A DNA stretch of 64,000 bases from Rufibacter immobilis (GCF_003721565.1 NZ_RJJE01000009.1:62001-126000), one strand, 5' to 3'. Shown: positions 26,938 to 35,777, numbered from the stretch's first letter. Notes: generated by a model from the letters alone, not told the origin. Numbers and translations: made by a program.

Positions 26938-28404
26938 ATGTCCGAAACTTCTACGGGATTCAAGCGCGAGATCAAGTTATTTGATGCCGTCATGCTGGTG
27001 GCCGGTTCCATGATTGGGTCCGGTATTTTTATTGTAAGCGCAGACATTGGCCGCTCTGTGGGCAGCGCGGGTTACCTCCTGCTGGTGTGGGCGCTCACGG
27101 GACTCATGACCCTGGCCGGGGCCCTCAGCTACGGCGAACTCACCAGCCTCATGCCCCGCGCCGGCGGCCAGTACGTGTACCTGCGCGAGTCTTACGGCCC
27201 GCTGGTGGCGTTCCTCTACGGCTGGACCCTCTTCCTGGTGATTCAGAGCGGGACCATTGCGGCGGTGGCCGTGGCTTTCGCGCGGTTTACCGGGGTGTTG
27301 GTGCCCTGGTTCTCAGAAGACAATGTGCTCCTAGACTTGGGTTTCCTGCAATTTACGTCGGTGCAGCTGCTGGCCATTGCGTCTATTGTGCTGCTCACCT
27401 TCGTGAACCAGCAGGGCGTGAGAAACGGCACCATCATCCAGAACATCTTCGGGAGTACTAAGATCATCGCCTTGTTCGCGCTGCTGGGTTTCGGGCTGCT
27501 GCTGGGCACTAACTCAGACGTGATTGACCTGAACTTCTCCAACCTCTGGGATGCGCAGAACGTGGTGCTGGACAAAACCACCGGCACCGTTACCCGCACC
27601 ACGCTGTCTGGGTGGGCACTTATGGTGGGCATCGGCACGGCCATGATCGGGTCGCTGTTCTCCTCAGACGCCTGGAACAACATTGGCTTCTCCGGCGATG
27701 AGATTGTGAACCCCAAACGCACCATTGTGCTCAGCATGGCCATTGGTACCGCCTTGGTGACTATTCTGTACGTGCTCATCAATGTGGTGTACCTCACCAT
27801 TCTGCCTTTGCAGGGAGATCCGGCCGGGGCCGATGTGCTGAGCCGAGGGCTTCAGTTCGCGAGCAATGACCGCGTGGGCACGGCCGTGGCCGAAGTCATA
27901 GGCGGCGCGCCCGCTACCATCGCCATCGCTATCCTGATCATGATCTCCACCTTTGGCTGCAACAACGGCGTGATTCTCTCTGCGCCGCGCGTGTACTACG
28001 CCATGGCCAAAGACGGGCTTTTCTTCCCCAACATGGCCAAGCTGAACAAGAACGGGGTACCCGGCGCCGCGCTCACCATCCAGTGCGTATGGGCCAGTAT
28101 TCTGTGCCTTTCGGGCCGGTACTCAGACCTGTTGGACTATGTGATCTTTGCCGTGCTGCTGTTCTACATCCTCACCATTGCCGGTATTTTCATTCTGCGC
28201 CGCACTATGCCAGACGCGCCGCGGCCGTACAAAGCCATAGGGTACCCGGTGCTGCCGGCCTTGTACATCCTCATGGCCTCGTTCATCTGCATCATCCTGC
28301 TCATCTACAAGCCCAATTACTCCTGGCCGGGGCTTATTCTGGTGGGTGTGGGCGTTCCGGTGTTCTACTTCTTTGGCAAGCGCTTCCGGAAGATAGAAAA
28401 CTAA
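26938..28404 (+). CDS. APC-superfamily amino acid permease
   Basis: A 488-residue inner-membrane transporter with 12 or more predicted helices. Family motifs include MLVAGSMIGSGIFIVSADIG in TM1 (substrate and backbone contacts), GELTSLMPRAGGQYVYLRES in TM3, and SDAWNNIGFSGDEIVNPKR in TM6-7. It is probably an LAT/serine-threonine-exchanger-like amino acid permease; the substrate is not readable. The ATG at 26938 fits a short cytoplasmic N-terminus before TM1; 27 open codons upstream are hydrophobic but unsupported. Confidence 0.92.
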   Translation: MSETSTGFKREIKLFDAVMLVAGSMIGSGIFIVSADIGRSVGSAGYLLLVWALTGLMTLAGALSYGELTSLMPRAGGQYVYLRESYGPLVAFLYGWTLFLVIQSGTIAAVAVAFARFTGVLVPWFSEDNVLLDLGFLQFTSVQLLAIASIVLLTFVNQQGVRNGTIIQNIFGSTKIIALFALLGFGLLLGTNSDVIDLNFSNLWDAQNVVLDKTTGTVTRTTLSGWALMVGIGTAMIGSLFSSDAWNNIGFSGDEIVNPKRTIVLSMAIGTALVTILYVLINVVYLTILPLQGDPAGADVLSRGLQFASNDRVGTAVAEVIGGAPATIAIAILIMISTFGCNNGVILSAPRVYYAMAKDGLFFPNMAKLNKNGVPGAALTIQCVWASILCLSGRYSDLLDYVIFAVLLFYILTIAGIFILRRTMPDAPRPYKAIGYPVLPALYILMASFICIILLIYKPNYSWPGLILVGVGVPVFYFFGKRFRKIEN

Positions 28405-28449
28405 GTCTCCATAGAAATCTTTTACCAGACGCCGCTATCTTTGCGGCGT

Positions 28450-28493
28450 TTGCGTTTAGGGGCTGTTTTTGCAAAAACGGCCCCTAAACGCAA
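28450..28493. repeat. Dispersed palindrome, copy 15
   Basis: TTTGCGTTTAGGGGCTG pairs with CGGCCCCTAAACGCAAA with one inner mismatch. It follows a TATCTTTG element (28436-28443) by only eight bases, so if that promoter is used the palindrome would sit at the very start of the next transcript. Confidence 0.85.
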
Positions 28494-28568
28494 ACCTGGG
28501 CGGCGCACACGGGAGCCCAAATCCTTCCCACCCAAACGCCGTACTCAATTACTTTACTGCTTACCAAC

Positions 28569-29129
28569 ATGATGAAAAAACTTCTATTTGCCGGGGCTTT
28601 CGCGCTCATGAGCGTAGTGGCGGCCAATGCCCAGACCAGCCTGGGCGTAAAAGCAGGCCTGAACGTGGCCTCCATCCGGATACCGGGCACCGATATTGAC
28701 CCGCGCATAGGGGTGCATGCCGGTTTCTTCGCATCTACGCCCATCTCCAAGTCCTTTGCCCTGCAACCCGAAATCCTGTATTCGCAGCAGGGCGTAAAGA
28801 CCGAAGGCACTACCTTTACCTATCATTACCTCAACATTCCGCTGATTTTCAAAGGCTACATCTCTGGGGGCTTACACGCCCAGGTAGGCCCCCAGTTTGG
28901 GGTATTGCTCTCGGCTAAACGTGAAAAAGGGAAAACCTCCACGGACATCACCGACAGCCAGAACCGGTATGACGGAGCTGTGGCGCTGGGCTTGGGCTAT
29001 GATGTGTCCTCGTGGCAGGTTTCGGCGCGGGTGAACCTGGGTCTGTCAGACACCAGAGATGACCCAGACGGCGGCGCCAACCGTTCCAACAACGTGTTTC
29101 AGTTATCCTTGGGCTATAAGTTCAGATAA
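28569..29129 (+). CDS. PorT-like outer-membrane beta-barrel protein
   Basis: A 186-residue protein with signal peptide (1-21, ending ANAQ) followed by an eight-stranded-barrel-type domain (PF13568-like). Its hallmarks are LGVKAGLNVAS at the start, FALQPEILYSQQGVK in the middle and a C-terminal LSLGYKFR. Such proteins are abundant in Bacteroidota outer membranes, mostly without known roles. MM at the start leaves two possible ATGs three bases apart. Confidence 0.85.
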   Translation: MMKKLLFAGAFALMSVVAANAQTSLGVKAGLNVASIRIPGTDIDPRIGVHAGFFASTPISKSFALQPEILYSQQGVKTEGTTFTYHYLNIPLIFKGYISGGLHAQVGPQFGVLLSAKREKGKTSTDITDSQNRYDGAVALGLGYDVSSWQVSARVNLGLSDTRDDPDGGANRSNNVFQLSLGYKFR

Positions 29130-29173
29130 ACCGCCTCAGGCAGAAGCCAACATTCTGCCGGGGTGAACGATTG

Positions 29174-29217
29174 AGGCGTTTAGAGGCCGTTTTTTCAAAA
29201 ACGGCCCCTAAACGCCT
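29174..29217. repeat. Dispersed palindrome, copy 16
   Basis: AGGCGTTTAGAGGCCG pairs with CGGCCCCTAAACGCCT, one mismatch; the AGG flank pairs too. It separates two co-directional units. Confidence 0.88.
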
Positions 29218-29292
29218 TTTTCTATTCTAGTCGCACCAGGGCGAAGCAGGAACTGTTTGAGCCGCCAAACCGATGTTTTTTTGTTTTGTCTG

Positions 29293-29300
29293 TATCTTTG
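29293..29300 (+). promoter_or_regulatory. -7 element TATCTTTG
   Basis: A full TAnnTTTG match 85 nt before the acetyltransferase ATG, followed by GCGCCGCC. No -33 at ideal spacing. Confidence 0.5.
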
Positions 29301-29385
29301 CGCCGCCAACTTACCCACGGAACCCAGACAGACCACGCGCGACTTTCCAAGTACTTTTCCCCCTTCTCCTTATATATAACATAGT

Positions 29386-29910
29386 ATGACGGCACCCACC
29401 CACCCTACTCCGCCTGTTACGGTAGAGTCCACCACAGACACCGCGCTAATACAGGAACTGGCCTACGCCACCTGGCAGCCCACCTATGAGAAAATCCTCT
29501 CTCAGGCGCAAATAGACTTCATGCTCACGGAGATGTATTCGCCGGAGGCGCTCCGGAAGCAGATGGAGGAAGGCCAGACGTTCCTGCTGCTGCGGCAAGG
29601 CGAGATACCTGCGGCCTTTGCCTCGTTCTCCCTCCTCCAGCCAGACCAGAAACTGTACAAATTGAATAAGCTGTACATACATCCTTCGTTCCAAGGGCGA
29701 GGTTTTGGGAATAGACTTCTGGAAGAAGTGACACAACGTGTAAAGACCCAGGGAGGAGAGAAATTGGAATTAAATGTGCACCGCCAGAACCCCGCTTTCC
29801 ACTTTTACCAGAAGCACGGCTTTGAGATTTCACAAATAATTGATATTCCATTTGGTCAATTCACGCTGAATGACTACATTTTGCACAAGAAACTCTCAGA
29901 CGCCCCCTAA
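29386..29910 (+). CDS. GNAT-family N-acetyltransferase
   Basis: A 174-residue cytoplasmic acetyl-CoA-dependent acetyltransferase. The acetyl-CoA motif is KLYIHPSFQGRGFGNRLLEE (Q/RxxGxG/A type), followed by LELNVHRQNPAFHFYQKHGF, the usual motif B. The substrate is unknown; the N-terminal TWQPTYEKILSQAQIDFML resembles the subgroup sometimes annotated as spermidine/diamine acetyltransferase-like, which is weak evidence. Confidence 0.9.
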   Translation: MTAPTHPTPPVTVESTTDTALIQELAYATWQPTYEKILSQAQIDFMLTEMYSPEALRKQMEEGQTFLLLRQGEIPAAFASFSLLQPDQKLYKLNKLYIHPSFQGRGFGNRLLEEVTQRVKTQGGEKLELNVHRQNPAFHFYQKHGFEISQIIDIPFGQFTLNDYILHKKLSDAP

Positions 29911-29980
29911 GAAGGAGTTCTTAATAAATAGAAGGTATCTTCTGTTCTTATTTTAAGAAAAATTGTAATATTTAGGAAAC

Positions 29981-31021
29981 GTGTCTTCAAAACCAATCTT
30001 CAAAGTCCTATTAACCGGTTGTCTGTTGCTGAGCTGCTCCGTTTCTGGGTTTAGCTGGGGTTTCTTCGGCCACAAGGTGATTCAGCAGTTGGCGGTTTAC
30101 GGCTTGCCCAAGCAGATGCAGGTGTATTATCACCGCCACATGGCTACGCTGGTGGAAACCTCGGTGCGGCCAGATGAGCGCCGTTCCGTAGATCCGCAGG
30201 AAGCGCCCCGGCATTACATAGATCTGGAAGCCTTCGGGCCGCACGCCCTGCATGACATGCCCAGAGACTGGTCTGCCGCCGCGGCCAAGTACAGTGCAGA
30301 CACGCTCCAGAAATACGGCATTGTGCCCTGGCAGGTCATGCGCATCAAAGAACGCCTCACCCACGCCTTCTATACCAAGAACGCCGATAGCATTCTCTAC
30401 TACTCCGCAGATCTGGCCCATTACATCCAGGATGCCCACGTACCCCTGCACACCAGCCTGAACCATGACGGGCAACTGACCGGCCAAACCGGCCTCCACA
30501 GCCTCTGGGAGTCTAAACTGCCTGAGCAGCACCTGGCGGGCTACCACCTGCGGCAATCAAATGGCCAGTACCTGAAAAACCCAGAACTGGCCATTTGGGA
30601 AGTGGTGCGTGCCTCTCACCAACTGGTGCCGTTGGTACTGTCTGCGGAGAAACAGGCCAGCGAGAAGTTCACGGAGGCCACCAAATACACCGTGACCGAG
30701 CGCAATGGCAGAACCCGCCGAAGCTATACAGACGCCTTTGCCGCCGCTTACCACCAGGCGCTGGGCAACATGGTACAGGACCGCATGAAGGCTTCAGCTG
30801 AGGCCACCGCCTCTTTCTGGTACACCTGCTGGGTAGACGGCGGCAAACCAGACCTCAGCAAATTACTGCCCACCCCCCGCACCAAAGCCGAGAACAAACA
30901 GCTGAAACAGGAGCTCAAAGCCTGGAAGAAAGGCAACTTACAGGAAAATGGCCTGCTGCTCACCAAAATCAGGATTTCGCTCATGAACGTGGTGGAGTGG
31001 GTACAAGAACTGGTGGCCTAA
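29981..31021 (+). CDS. Secreted zinc-dependent phospholipase C / S1-P1-like protein
   Basis: A 346-residue helical protein resembling the zinc-dependent phospholipase C/S1-P1 nuclease fold. A signal sequence with possible lipobox (LLLSC, residue 19) ends just before SWGFFGHKVIQQ, where the mature N-terminal Trp and a His ligand stand as in this fold. Further candidate ligands are HYIDLE, YYSADLAHYIQDAHVPLHTS and LHSLWES. Only GTG is available as start at 29981; it gives a complete signal peptide. Whether it cuts lipids or nucleic acids is not clear. Confidence 0.8.
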   Translation: MSSKPIFKVLLTGCLLLSCSVSGFSWGFFGHKVIQQLAVYGLPKQMQVYYHRHMATLVETSVRPDERRSVDPQEAPRHYIDLEAFGPHALHDMPRDWSAAAAKYSADTLQKYGIVPWQVMRIKERLTHAFYTKNADSILYYSADLAHYIQDAHVPLHTSLNHDGQLTGQTGLHSLWESKLPEQHLAGYHLRQSNGQYLKNPELAIWEVVRASHQLVPLVLSAEKQASEKFTEATKYTVTERNGRTRRSYTDAFAAAYHQALGNMVQDRMKASAEATASFWYTCWVDGGKPDLSKLLPTPRTKAENKQLKQELKAWKKGNLQENGLLLTKIRISLMNVVEWVQELVA

Positions 31022-31079
31022 CTTCCTTATTTTTACGCCAGAGACAGAAGAGCCTACTCAAAGTCTGGTGTTAAACCCG

Positions 31080-31087
31080 TACTTTTG
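31080..31087 (+). promoter_or_regulatory. -7 element TACTTTTG
   Basis: A TAnnTTTG match 32 nt before the deoxynucleoside kinase ATG. Confidence 0.5.
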
Positions 31088-31119
31088 CCGTCCGCGTTTA
31101 ACACCAGCAGAAATAACAC

Positions 31120-31734
31120 ATGCACATTGCAATAGTAGGCAACATTGGCGCCGGAAAAACCACCCTGGCCACCAAACTTGCCCAGCACTACAAATGGGAA
31201 GTTTTCCTGGAGGCAGTGGAGGACAATCCTTACCTCAAAGATTTCTATGAAGACATGCCCCGGTGGGCCTTCCACCTACAGGTTTTCTTCCTCAACAGCC
31301 GCTTCAATCAGGTCCTGAAGATCAATGAGCGCACCAGCGGCGTGATTCAGGACCGCACCATCTATGAAGACGCCTACATCTTCGCCAAGAACCTGCACCA
31401 TTCTGGCATGATGAGCGACCGCGACTATCAGAACTATTTCAGCCTGTTCCAGTCCATGACCCGGATGGTGAAGCCCCCAGACCTGCTGGTCTACCTCAAG
31501 GCCGATCTTCCCAAACTCATAGGGCAGATTCAGAAACGGGGCCGGGACTACGAAGACAACATCTCCCTCTCCTACCTCAAGCACCTGAACGAGCATTACG
31601 AGCAATGGATTGCGGGTTACAACCACGGCAAGCTGCTGGTAGTGGACGTGAACCACATGGACTTCGTGGAGAAACCCGAAGACCTGGGCACCATCATTGA
31701 CCGCATCAACATAGAACTGTTCGGGCTGTTTTAG
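31120..31734 (+). CDS. Deoxynucleoside kinase
   Basis: A 204-residue cytoplasmic kinase of the deoxyguanosine/deoxyadenosine kinase family (PF01712). It phosphorylates deoxynucleosides for salvage. The P-loop is GNIGAGKTT (residues 7-15). The substrate-site Glu is in VFLEAVEDNPYL and the DRT-type catalytic segment in GVIQDRTIYEDAYIFA. The lid region is QIQKRGRDYE. Normal length. It is followed by a palindrome copy and then by the paralogue B lipoprotein. Confidence 0.94.
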   Translation: MHIAIVGNIGAGKTTLATKLAQHYKWEVFLEAVEDNPYLKDFYEDMPRWAFHLQVFFLNSRFNQVLKINERTSGVIQDRTIYEDAYIFAKNLHHSGMMSDRDYQNYFSLFQSMTRMVKPPDLLVYLKADLPKLIGQIQKRGRDYEDNISLSYLKHLNEHYEQWIAGYNHGKLLVVDVNHMDFVEKPEDLGTIIDRINIELFGLF

Positions 31735-31762
31735 TCTGACTGCAGAAGTAATTTTATAACTG

Positions 31763-31807
31763 AGGCGTTTAGGGGCCGTTTTTGGAAAAACGGCCCCTAA
31801 ACGCCTC
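31763..31807. repeat. Dispersed palindrome, copy 17
   Basis: AGGCGTTTAGGGGCCGTTTTT pairs perfectly with its complement up to AGGCG/CGCCT at the flanks (CG/CG stem variant). It separates two co-directional genes. Confidence 0.93.
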
Positions 31808-31901
31808 CCTCTTTTTCGGCCCTTCCTTTCTGCCAATCCTGTTTGGGCCATGCGGGAATATCTCTGAAGGGGCAATTGCGTATGCATAGAAAAAACGCGC
31901 T

Positions 31902-32573
31902 ATGCTTACCAGATTCAAGAAACTGAACACGATAGGAGCGGTGGTGCTGGCCTTGACCGGAGCCTTTGCCTGTGAGCGCACCTCGCCCTCCAACACTGAC
32001 CCCAACAACCAGCCCAGAACCCGCGCCGAGGAAGACCTAGCCGAACTGCGGGCCTGGATGGACGAGAAAACCGAACGTCTAGACAGCACCGGCCCAGACC
32101 GCTCTGAACAGGTAAAAGAGGAGTTCAAACAGCGCACCGCCCAACTGGATAGCAGATTGGACAGCCTCTCGGCCAAATCCAAAGAAGAATACAAGGAGCT
32201 CAGACGCAAATACCAGAACTGGGAGGCCCGCAACGCGCAGCGCACTCAGTTGCCCCTGCGCCCGGAGACCCTGCACCGCTTCCACCAGATACTGTTAGGT
32301 TCGGCCACGGCTCTGGACAGTACTATTCCCGCTCATCAGATAGCGCAGGTGTACAGCCAGTTTGTGCAGAACGTGCGCCTGCACCGCGATTCCTGGACCG
32401 CCTCTGACTGGGACTACGTGGACGAAATCTACGGGCGACTCAACCAGAAGGAAGACTTGGTGGAAAACCAGGTAACAGCCAAAGACAAAATCAAGATCAG
32501 GGCCCTGCAAGCCGAATACCTGACCATGGAGACCAGCCATGACGCGAAGAACTTGTATAAACAGGTCAAGTAG
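31902..32573 (+). CDS. Coiled-coil lipoprotein, paralogue B
   Basis: A 223-residue predicted lipoprotein (lipobox AFAC, Cys at about residue 24). An acidic/charged helical region (45-110) is followed by a C-terminal block clearly shared with the protein at 24500. The shared block has YSQFVQNVRLHRDSWTASDW, then DYVDEIYGRL, then DKIKIRALQAEYLTM. The two are paralogues within 7 kb but are not adjacent. No enzymatic motif is seen; a structural or binding role at the envelope is likely. Confidence 0.75.
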   Translation: MLTRFKKLNTIGAVVLALTGAFACERTSPSNTDPNNQPRTRAEEDLAELRAWMDEKTERLDSTGPDRSEQVKEEFKQRTAQLDSRLDSLSAKSKEEYKELRRKYQNWEARNAQRTQLPLRPETLHRFHQILLGSATALDSTIPAHQIAQVYSQFVQNVRLHRDSWTASDWDYVDEIYGRLNQKEDLVENQVTAKDKIKIRALQAEYLTMETSHDAKNLYKQVK

Positions 32574-32618
32574 CGCGAGTTTCACGGTTAGAAGTAAAGT
32601 TGCTTTTTCGTAAAGCAC

Positions 32619-32666
32619 AAACCCGTTTAGAGGCTCTTTTTGGAAAAAGAGCCCCTAAACGGGTTT
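32619..32666. repeat. Dispersed palindrome, copy 18, extended
   Basis: AAACCCGTTTAGAGGCTC pairs with GAGCCCCTAAACGGGTTT; the AAACC flanks are specific to this copy. It lies in a convergent gap. Confidence 0.92.
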
Positions 32667-32696
32667 CTTTATTTGGTGTGATTCGCTAGTATCAGA

Positions 32697-34076
32697 TTAA
32701 CGCGCGGCTTCCACCGGAATCCAGCCGGTGGTGCCTTCGGTGTCTTTCACGAGCCAGAAAGCCTCCTGCTTGGCTAGCACGCGCACGGTAGTATCTGGAG
32801 GAAGATTTTTCTGGGTGGCGGCCAGCTCGGTAGATGCATCCAGTAGCGGGGCCTCCCTGCGCAGTTTCACGGCCTGTAGGGGTCTATCCAGGGCTTCCAC
32901 CATGGAGGCGGCAATGTAGCCCTGCTGTCCGTCTGGGAGCATCACGCGGTACCAGGTGGCAGAACCGGCCAACACTTGCAGCGGCGCGTGCTGGGGTAGC
33001 GTGAGCAAGGCTTGCGCCGATGACGCGGGGGCCGACCGCAAGGCTACTTTCGCTTTGGCCACGCGGGCCCAGTCGCCTAGTTTCTTTTCGTCTACTTTCA
33101 GGTCGGCGGGTTTGGTGCGGTCCTGGTGCACGTAGGGGTACGGGTCTACGGCTCCCCGGCCAAACTGGTATATCCCGAAGTGCAGATGCGGGGCCGTGGT
33201 GATGGCGTTGCCGGTGTTCCCCAGCAGACCAAGGGTATCGCCAATGGAAACCCGCTGCCCGGGCTGCACCAATTGGCTGTCTAGATGGGCATAGTACAGG
33301 CTCTGCTGCCGTTTTGTGTCTGAGAGCCAGACCACTTTTCCGCCTATGGGCGTGGTGTTCACCCTGGAAACCACACCTTCCACGGCTGCCACCACCGGCG
33401 TATTTCGCGGCGCGAAAATGTCAATGCCTTCGTGCCTACGGGCGCCGGCGTCGCGGTCCTGGCCCCAGAAGCTCTGTACCGCCCGGCTGTCTTTGCCTTT
33501 TACCGGAAACGCCAGAATGGGCATGGTTTCAATGGTCACGGTGTATTGCCCGCTCCGGAGCAACTCGGGCTGCAGCCTTAGCAGATGGGGCAGTTCCTCG
33601 TCTATTTCGTATTCCAGGCTTTGGGCGGTGGTGTCGGCGTAGGCTACTTGCCTGGGCTGGGCGGGGTTCTCAGGATCGGCCTCAAACAGGTTGAGGAACA
33701 CCTGCGGCACTTCCTTTCCCTGGGTTTGCACGCGCACCGCCACTTTCTGCCCCTTCTTCACGGTGAACTGATAGCCGGCGGCCAAGGGTTTGTCGGCGGG
33801 GAAATAGCCGGTTTCCTTGAACGGCAGGCTCACGGTCACCGGCTGCCGCAGGGCCTGCTGCCCGGCGGTCAACCACTGCTGCCCCAAGGCGGTCTGGTCC
33901 AGTTTTGCATCCTTCAGGCTAGACTGGTACTTCTCATACGGCGATTGCTTTTTGAATACTCCCTTTAAGGTATTCTGCGGACTACAGCCCGAAAAAATTA
34001 CTTGCCCCGCCACCAGCACCAGAAACAACCACCGCAAGCGGAATGATAAAGTAGAACCACGCATGTTCAATTGCAT
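32697..34076 (-). CDS. M23-family peptidase lipoprotein with SH3-like repeats
   Basis: A 459-residue lipoprotein (lipobox FSGC) with an LytM/M23 zinc endopeptidase domain at about residues 200-320. Zinc ligands are in RRHEGIDIFAP (HxxxD) and APHLHFGIYQF (HxH). Two SH3-like segments follow (about 335-395 and 400-457; PDGQQGYIAASMVE, TEGTTGWIPVEAA). It probably cleaves peptidoglycan cross-links in the periplasm. Two ATGs at 34076 and 34064 are possible; the second gives the shorter basic N-terminus (MRGSTLSFRLR). Confidence 0.92.
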   Translation of the reverse strand: MQLNMRGSTLSFRLRWLFLVLVAGQVIFSGCSPQNTLKGVFKKQSPYEKYQSSLKDAKLDQTALGQQWLTAGQQALRQPVTVSLPFKETGYFPADKPLAAGYQFTVKKGQKVAVRVQTQGKEVPQVFLNLFEADPENPAQPRQVAYADTTAQSLEYEIDEELPHLLRLQPELLRSGQYTVTIETMPILAFPVKGKDSRAVQSFWGQDRDAGARRHEGIDIFAPRNTPVVAAVEGVVSRVNTTPIGGKVVWLSDTKRQQSLYYAHLDSQLVQPGQRVSIGDTLGLLGNTGNAITTAPHLHFGIYQFGRGAVDPYPYVHQDRTKPADLKVDEKKLGDWARVAKAKVALRSAPASSAQALLTLPQHAPLQVLAGSATWYRVMLPDGQQGYIAASMVEALDRPLQAVKLRREAPLLDASTELAATQKNLPPDTTVRVLAKQEAFWLVKDTEGTTGWIPVEAAR

Positions 34077-34096
34077 TTTAAATAGCCTTAAAACGA

Positions 34097-34142
34097 AAAC
34101 CCGATTCTGCCCAAGATGTTTCCATCTGGCAGAACCGGGTTT
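34097..34142. terminator. Long imperfect hairpin
   Basis: Arms 34097-34111 and 34128-34142 pair with one mismatch, and an inner AGATG/CATCT stem continues it. It lies downstream of the 86-residue minus-strand gene, about 25 bases after its stop. Confidence 0.75.
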
Positions 34143-34168
34143 CTTGTACGCAGTTAGCGCCGCAAAGG

Positions 34169-34429
34169 CTATTCTTCCTCTACAATGCGCTGGTGCGGGT
34201 GTACGTACGTGCGCGCGGCTTCTTCTGAAATCACCTCGTACTGGTCTAGCATGAGGTTAGGGTTATCTGCGTTGGAGCCTTTCACGTACACGCCCTCAGG
34301 GGTGCGGTAAAGGGCATAATTGTGCAGCCCGAAGGGAAACAGGTTATTGCTGCGCAACTCTTTGGCGTGGGTGAGGTCTAGCTGCTCCCCGCCGGCCGCG
34401 GTTACTAAATATAAGGTATGGTTGGCCAT
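34169..34429 (-). CDS. Hypothetical 86-residue protein
   Basis: A small soluble protein without signal peptide, acidic at the C-terminus (HPHQRIVEEE). No family is recognised. A strong -7 element lies upstream and a hairpin downstream, so it appears to be its own transcription unit. It is distinct from the M23 gene that follows. Confidence 0.65.
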   Translation of the reverse strand: MANHTLYLVTAAGGEQLDLTHAKELRSNNLFPFGLHNYALYRTPEGVYVKGSNADNPNLMLDQYEVISEEAARTYVHPHQRIVEEE

Positions 34430-34516
34430 GGTCTGAAGTAAGAATAAGTGGAACGGCTACCTGTGGCACTAGCGCAGGTTTCTGCCTGTGAACCAGATGC
34501 CGGTAGCGCCTGAGGC

Positions 34517-34524
34517 CAAAGGTA
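34517..34524 (-). promoter_or_regulatory. -7 element TACCTTTG
   Basis: CAAAGGTA on plus; it lies 87 nt before the start at 34429. A TTG (34538-34540 on plus as CAA) is 13 nt further, closer than usual. Confidence 0.45.
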
Positions 34525-34571
34525 CGGATTGTAGCGGCAAAAAAGGAAAACCGCACCGCGGATTCTCCCAC

Positions 34572-34611
34572 CCGTTTAGCGGCCGTTTTTCCAAAAAGAG
34601 GCCCTAAACGC
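34572..34611. repeat. Dispersed palindrome, copy 19
   Basis: CCGTTTAGCGGCCG faces GAGGCCCTAAACG with mismatches. It lies between two minus-strand genes, 23 bases after the MOSC stop. Confidence 0.8.
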
Positions 34612-34633
34612 CATCAGCCCCGCAGCCTTATCC

Positions 34634-35464
34634 TTAGCCCTGACCGCCTCCCGTGGCGGCTTCCATGACCGTGATTTTATCGCCTACCCGCACCGTACCG
34701 GTAGAGAGGCCAATCAAATTCATCCCGAACATAACTTTGCTGCCCTGCTTGCGGTACTCCGAGAGCGTTTTCAGAGGCTCCTGGCCCGCCTGGGCGGTGT
34801 TCTGGTCAATGGTGGTCACGTTGCAGCGGCCGCAGGGTTTGGCGCCGTAGAAGAGGACCTCGCCCATTTTGAAGGTTTTCCACTGCTCCTCGGCGTAAGG
34901 CAACCCACCGGTGAACACAAAATTAGGCCTGAAACGGTTGATGGGAATAGATTCCTCCAGGCGGCTGTTGAGGTCGTTCAGAGATTCCTGCCCAATGATG
35001 AGGAACGGATAGCCGTCTGAGAAGCTCACCTTCTCGTTGTGCTTGGCGTAATTAGGGTCAATGAGCCGGATGGAATTCTCGGGCATGTACACCAGGCGGC
35101 AGTTCACCCCCAGCACCTCAGAAAACCAGGCGTTGGCCTGCGGGCTCACAATGTAGGCGAAGCAGATGTCGTCCCAGACGGTGACTAGTGTGGAGCGGGT
35201 GCTGTCGGTCTCGTAGGGCACCAGTAGCGGAGTTACTTCTTTGGTTTTGTGGGTCACCAAAAGTCCATCGGGGGCAAGGCTCACCTGCAATAGCGCCATC
35301 TCCGCAAACTTGCGTTGCGTCAGGAACACCCCGCTTTCGTCTATCAGCATCCAGCGGCGGTCATACTGCAGGCCGCGTTCTTCCACCTGGGCAGAGGTAA
35401 GGGAGATACCGCCTAGAGATTTAATGGGATATATGTAAATTTCGCTAAGTACAAGTGTTGACAT
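34634..35464 (-). CDS. MOSC-domain protein (YcbX/mARC-like)
   Basis: A 276-residue protein with an N-terminal MOSC beta-barrel (SEIYIYPIKSLGGISL, QYDRRWMLID) and a C-terminal MOSC domain. The conserved Cys is in KPCGRCNVTTIDQNT, the likely molybdenum ligand. Relatives reduce N-hydroxylated compounds using molybdenum cofactor. No ferredoxin domain is fused, unlike some YcbX proteins. The ATG at 35464 is preferred; 16 more open codons cross the probable promoter. Confidence 0.9.
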   Translation of the reverse strand: MSTLVLSEIYIYPIKSLGGISLTSAQVEERGLQYDRRWMLIDESGVFLTQRKFAEMALLQVSLAPDGLLVTHKTKEVTPLLVPYETDSTRSTLVTVWDDICFAYIVSPQANAWFSEVLGVNCRLVYMPENSIRLIDPNYAKHNEKVSFSDGYPFLIIGQESLNDLNSRLEESIPINRFRPNFVFTGGLPYAEEQWKTFKMGEVLFYGAKPCGRCNVTTIDQNTAQAGQEPLKTLSEYRKQGSKVMFGMNLIGLSTGTVRVGDKITVMEAATGGGQG

Positions 35465-35509
35465 AGAGTTTCTACTGCTGGGCGTGTCCTTTGGGATGGC
35501 CTGTTTTTC

Positions 35510-35517
35510 CAAAGGTA
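35510..35517 (-). promoter_or_regulatory. -7 element TACCTTTG for the MOSC gene
   Basis: CAAAGGTA on plus, 45 nt before the start at 35464. The -33 is not evident. Confidence 0.45.
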
Positions 35518-35673
35518 TAAATGATTCTTAAAACGCGAAGAGCGCTCCTAAAGATTTGTACTTTGCAAATAATTTACCCTAAACTTATCTTATTTTTCCC
35601 GCCCAAATACTACCGGTCCTTTTTCTCTTTCCCGTTAGCAGGAGCATCCCCCTTTCTTCCCACCTATGCCCTT

Positions 35674-35713
35674 GCGTTTAGCGGCTCTTTTTCCGGAATT
35701 ACGCTTAAAACGC
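35674..35713. repeat. Dispersed palindrome, copy 20 (degenerate), in a divergent gap
   Basis: The left arm GCGTTTAGCGGCTCTTTTTCC is intact and the right arm decayed (ACGCTTAAAACGC). It lies between divergent starts at 35464 and 35838. Confidence 0.65.
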
Positions 35714-35777
35714 TTTGCCATGGTCCTTTGCCTAGTGGCTTGCCTTGCGCAGTTTGCTTAAAATTTTAGCCAACGTA

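Noticed and set aside
35521-35769. 82-residue plus-strand frame
   Set aside because: Lies across a -7 element and a degenerate palindrome; Lys/Phe-rich by base composition only.
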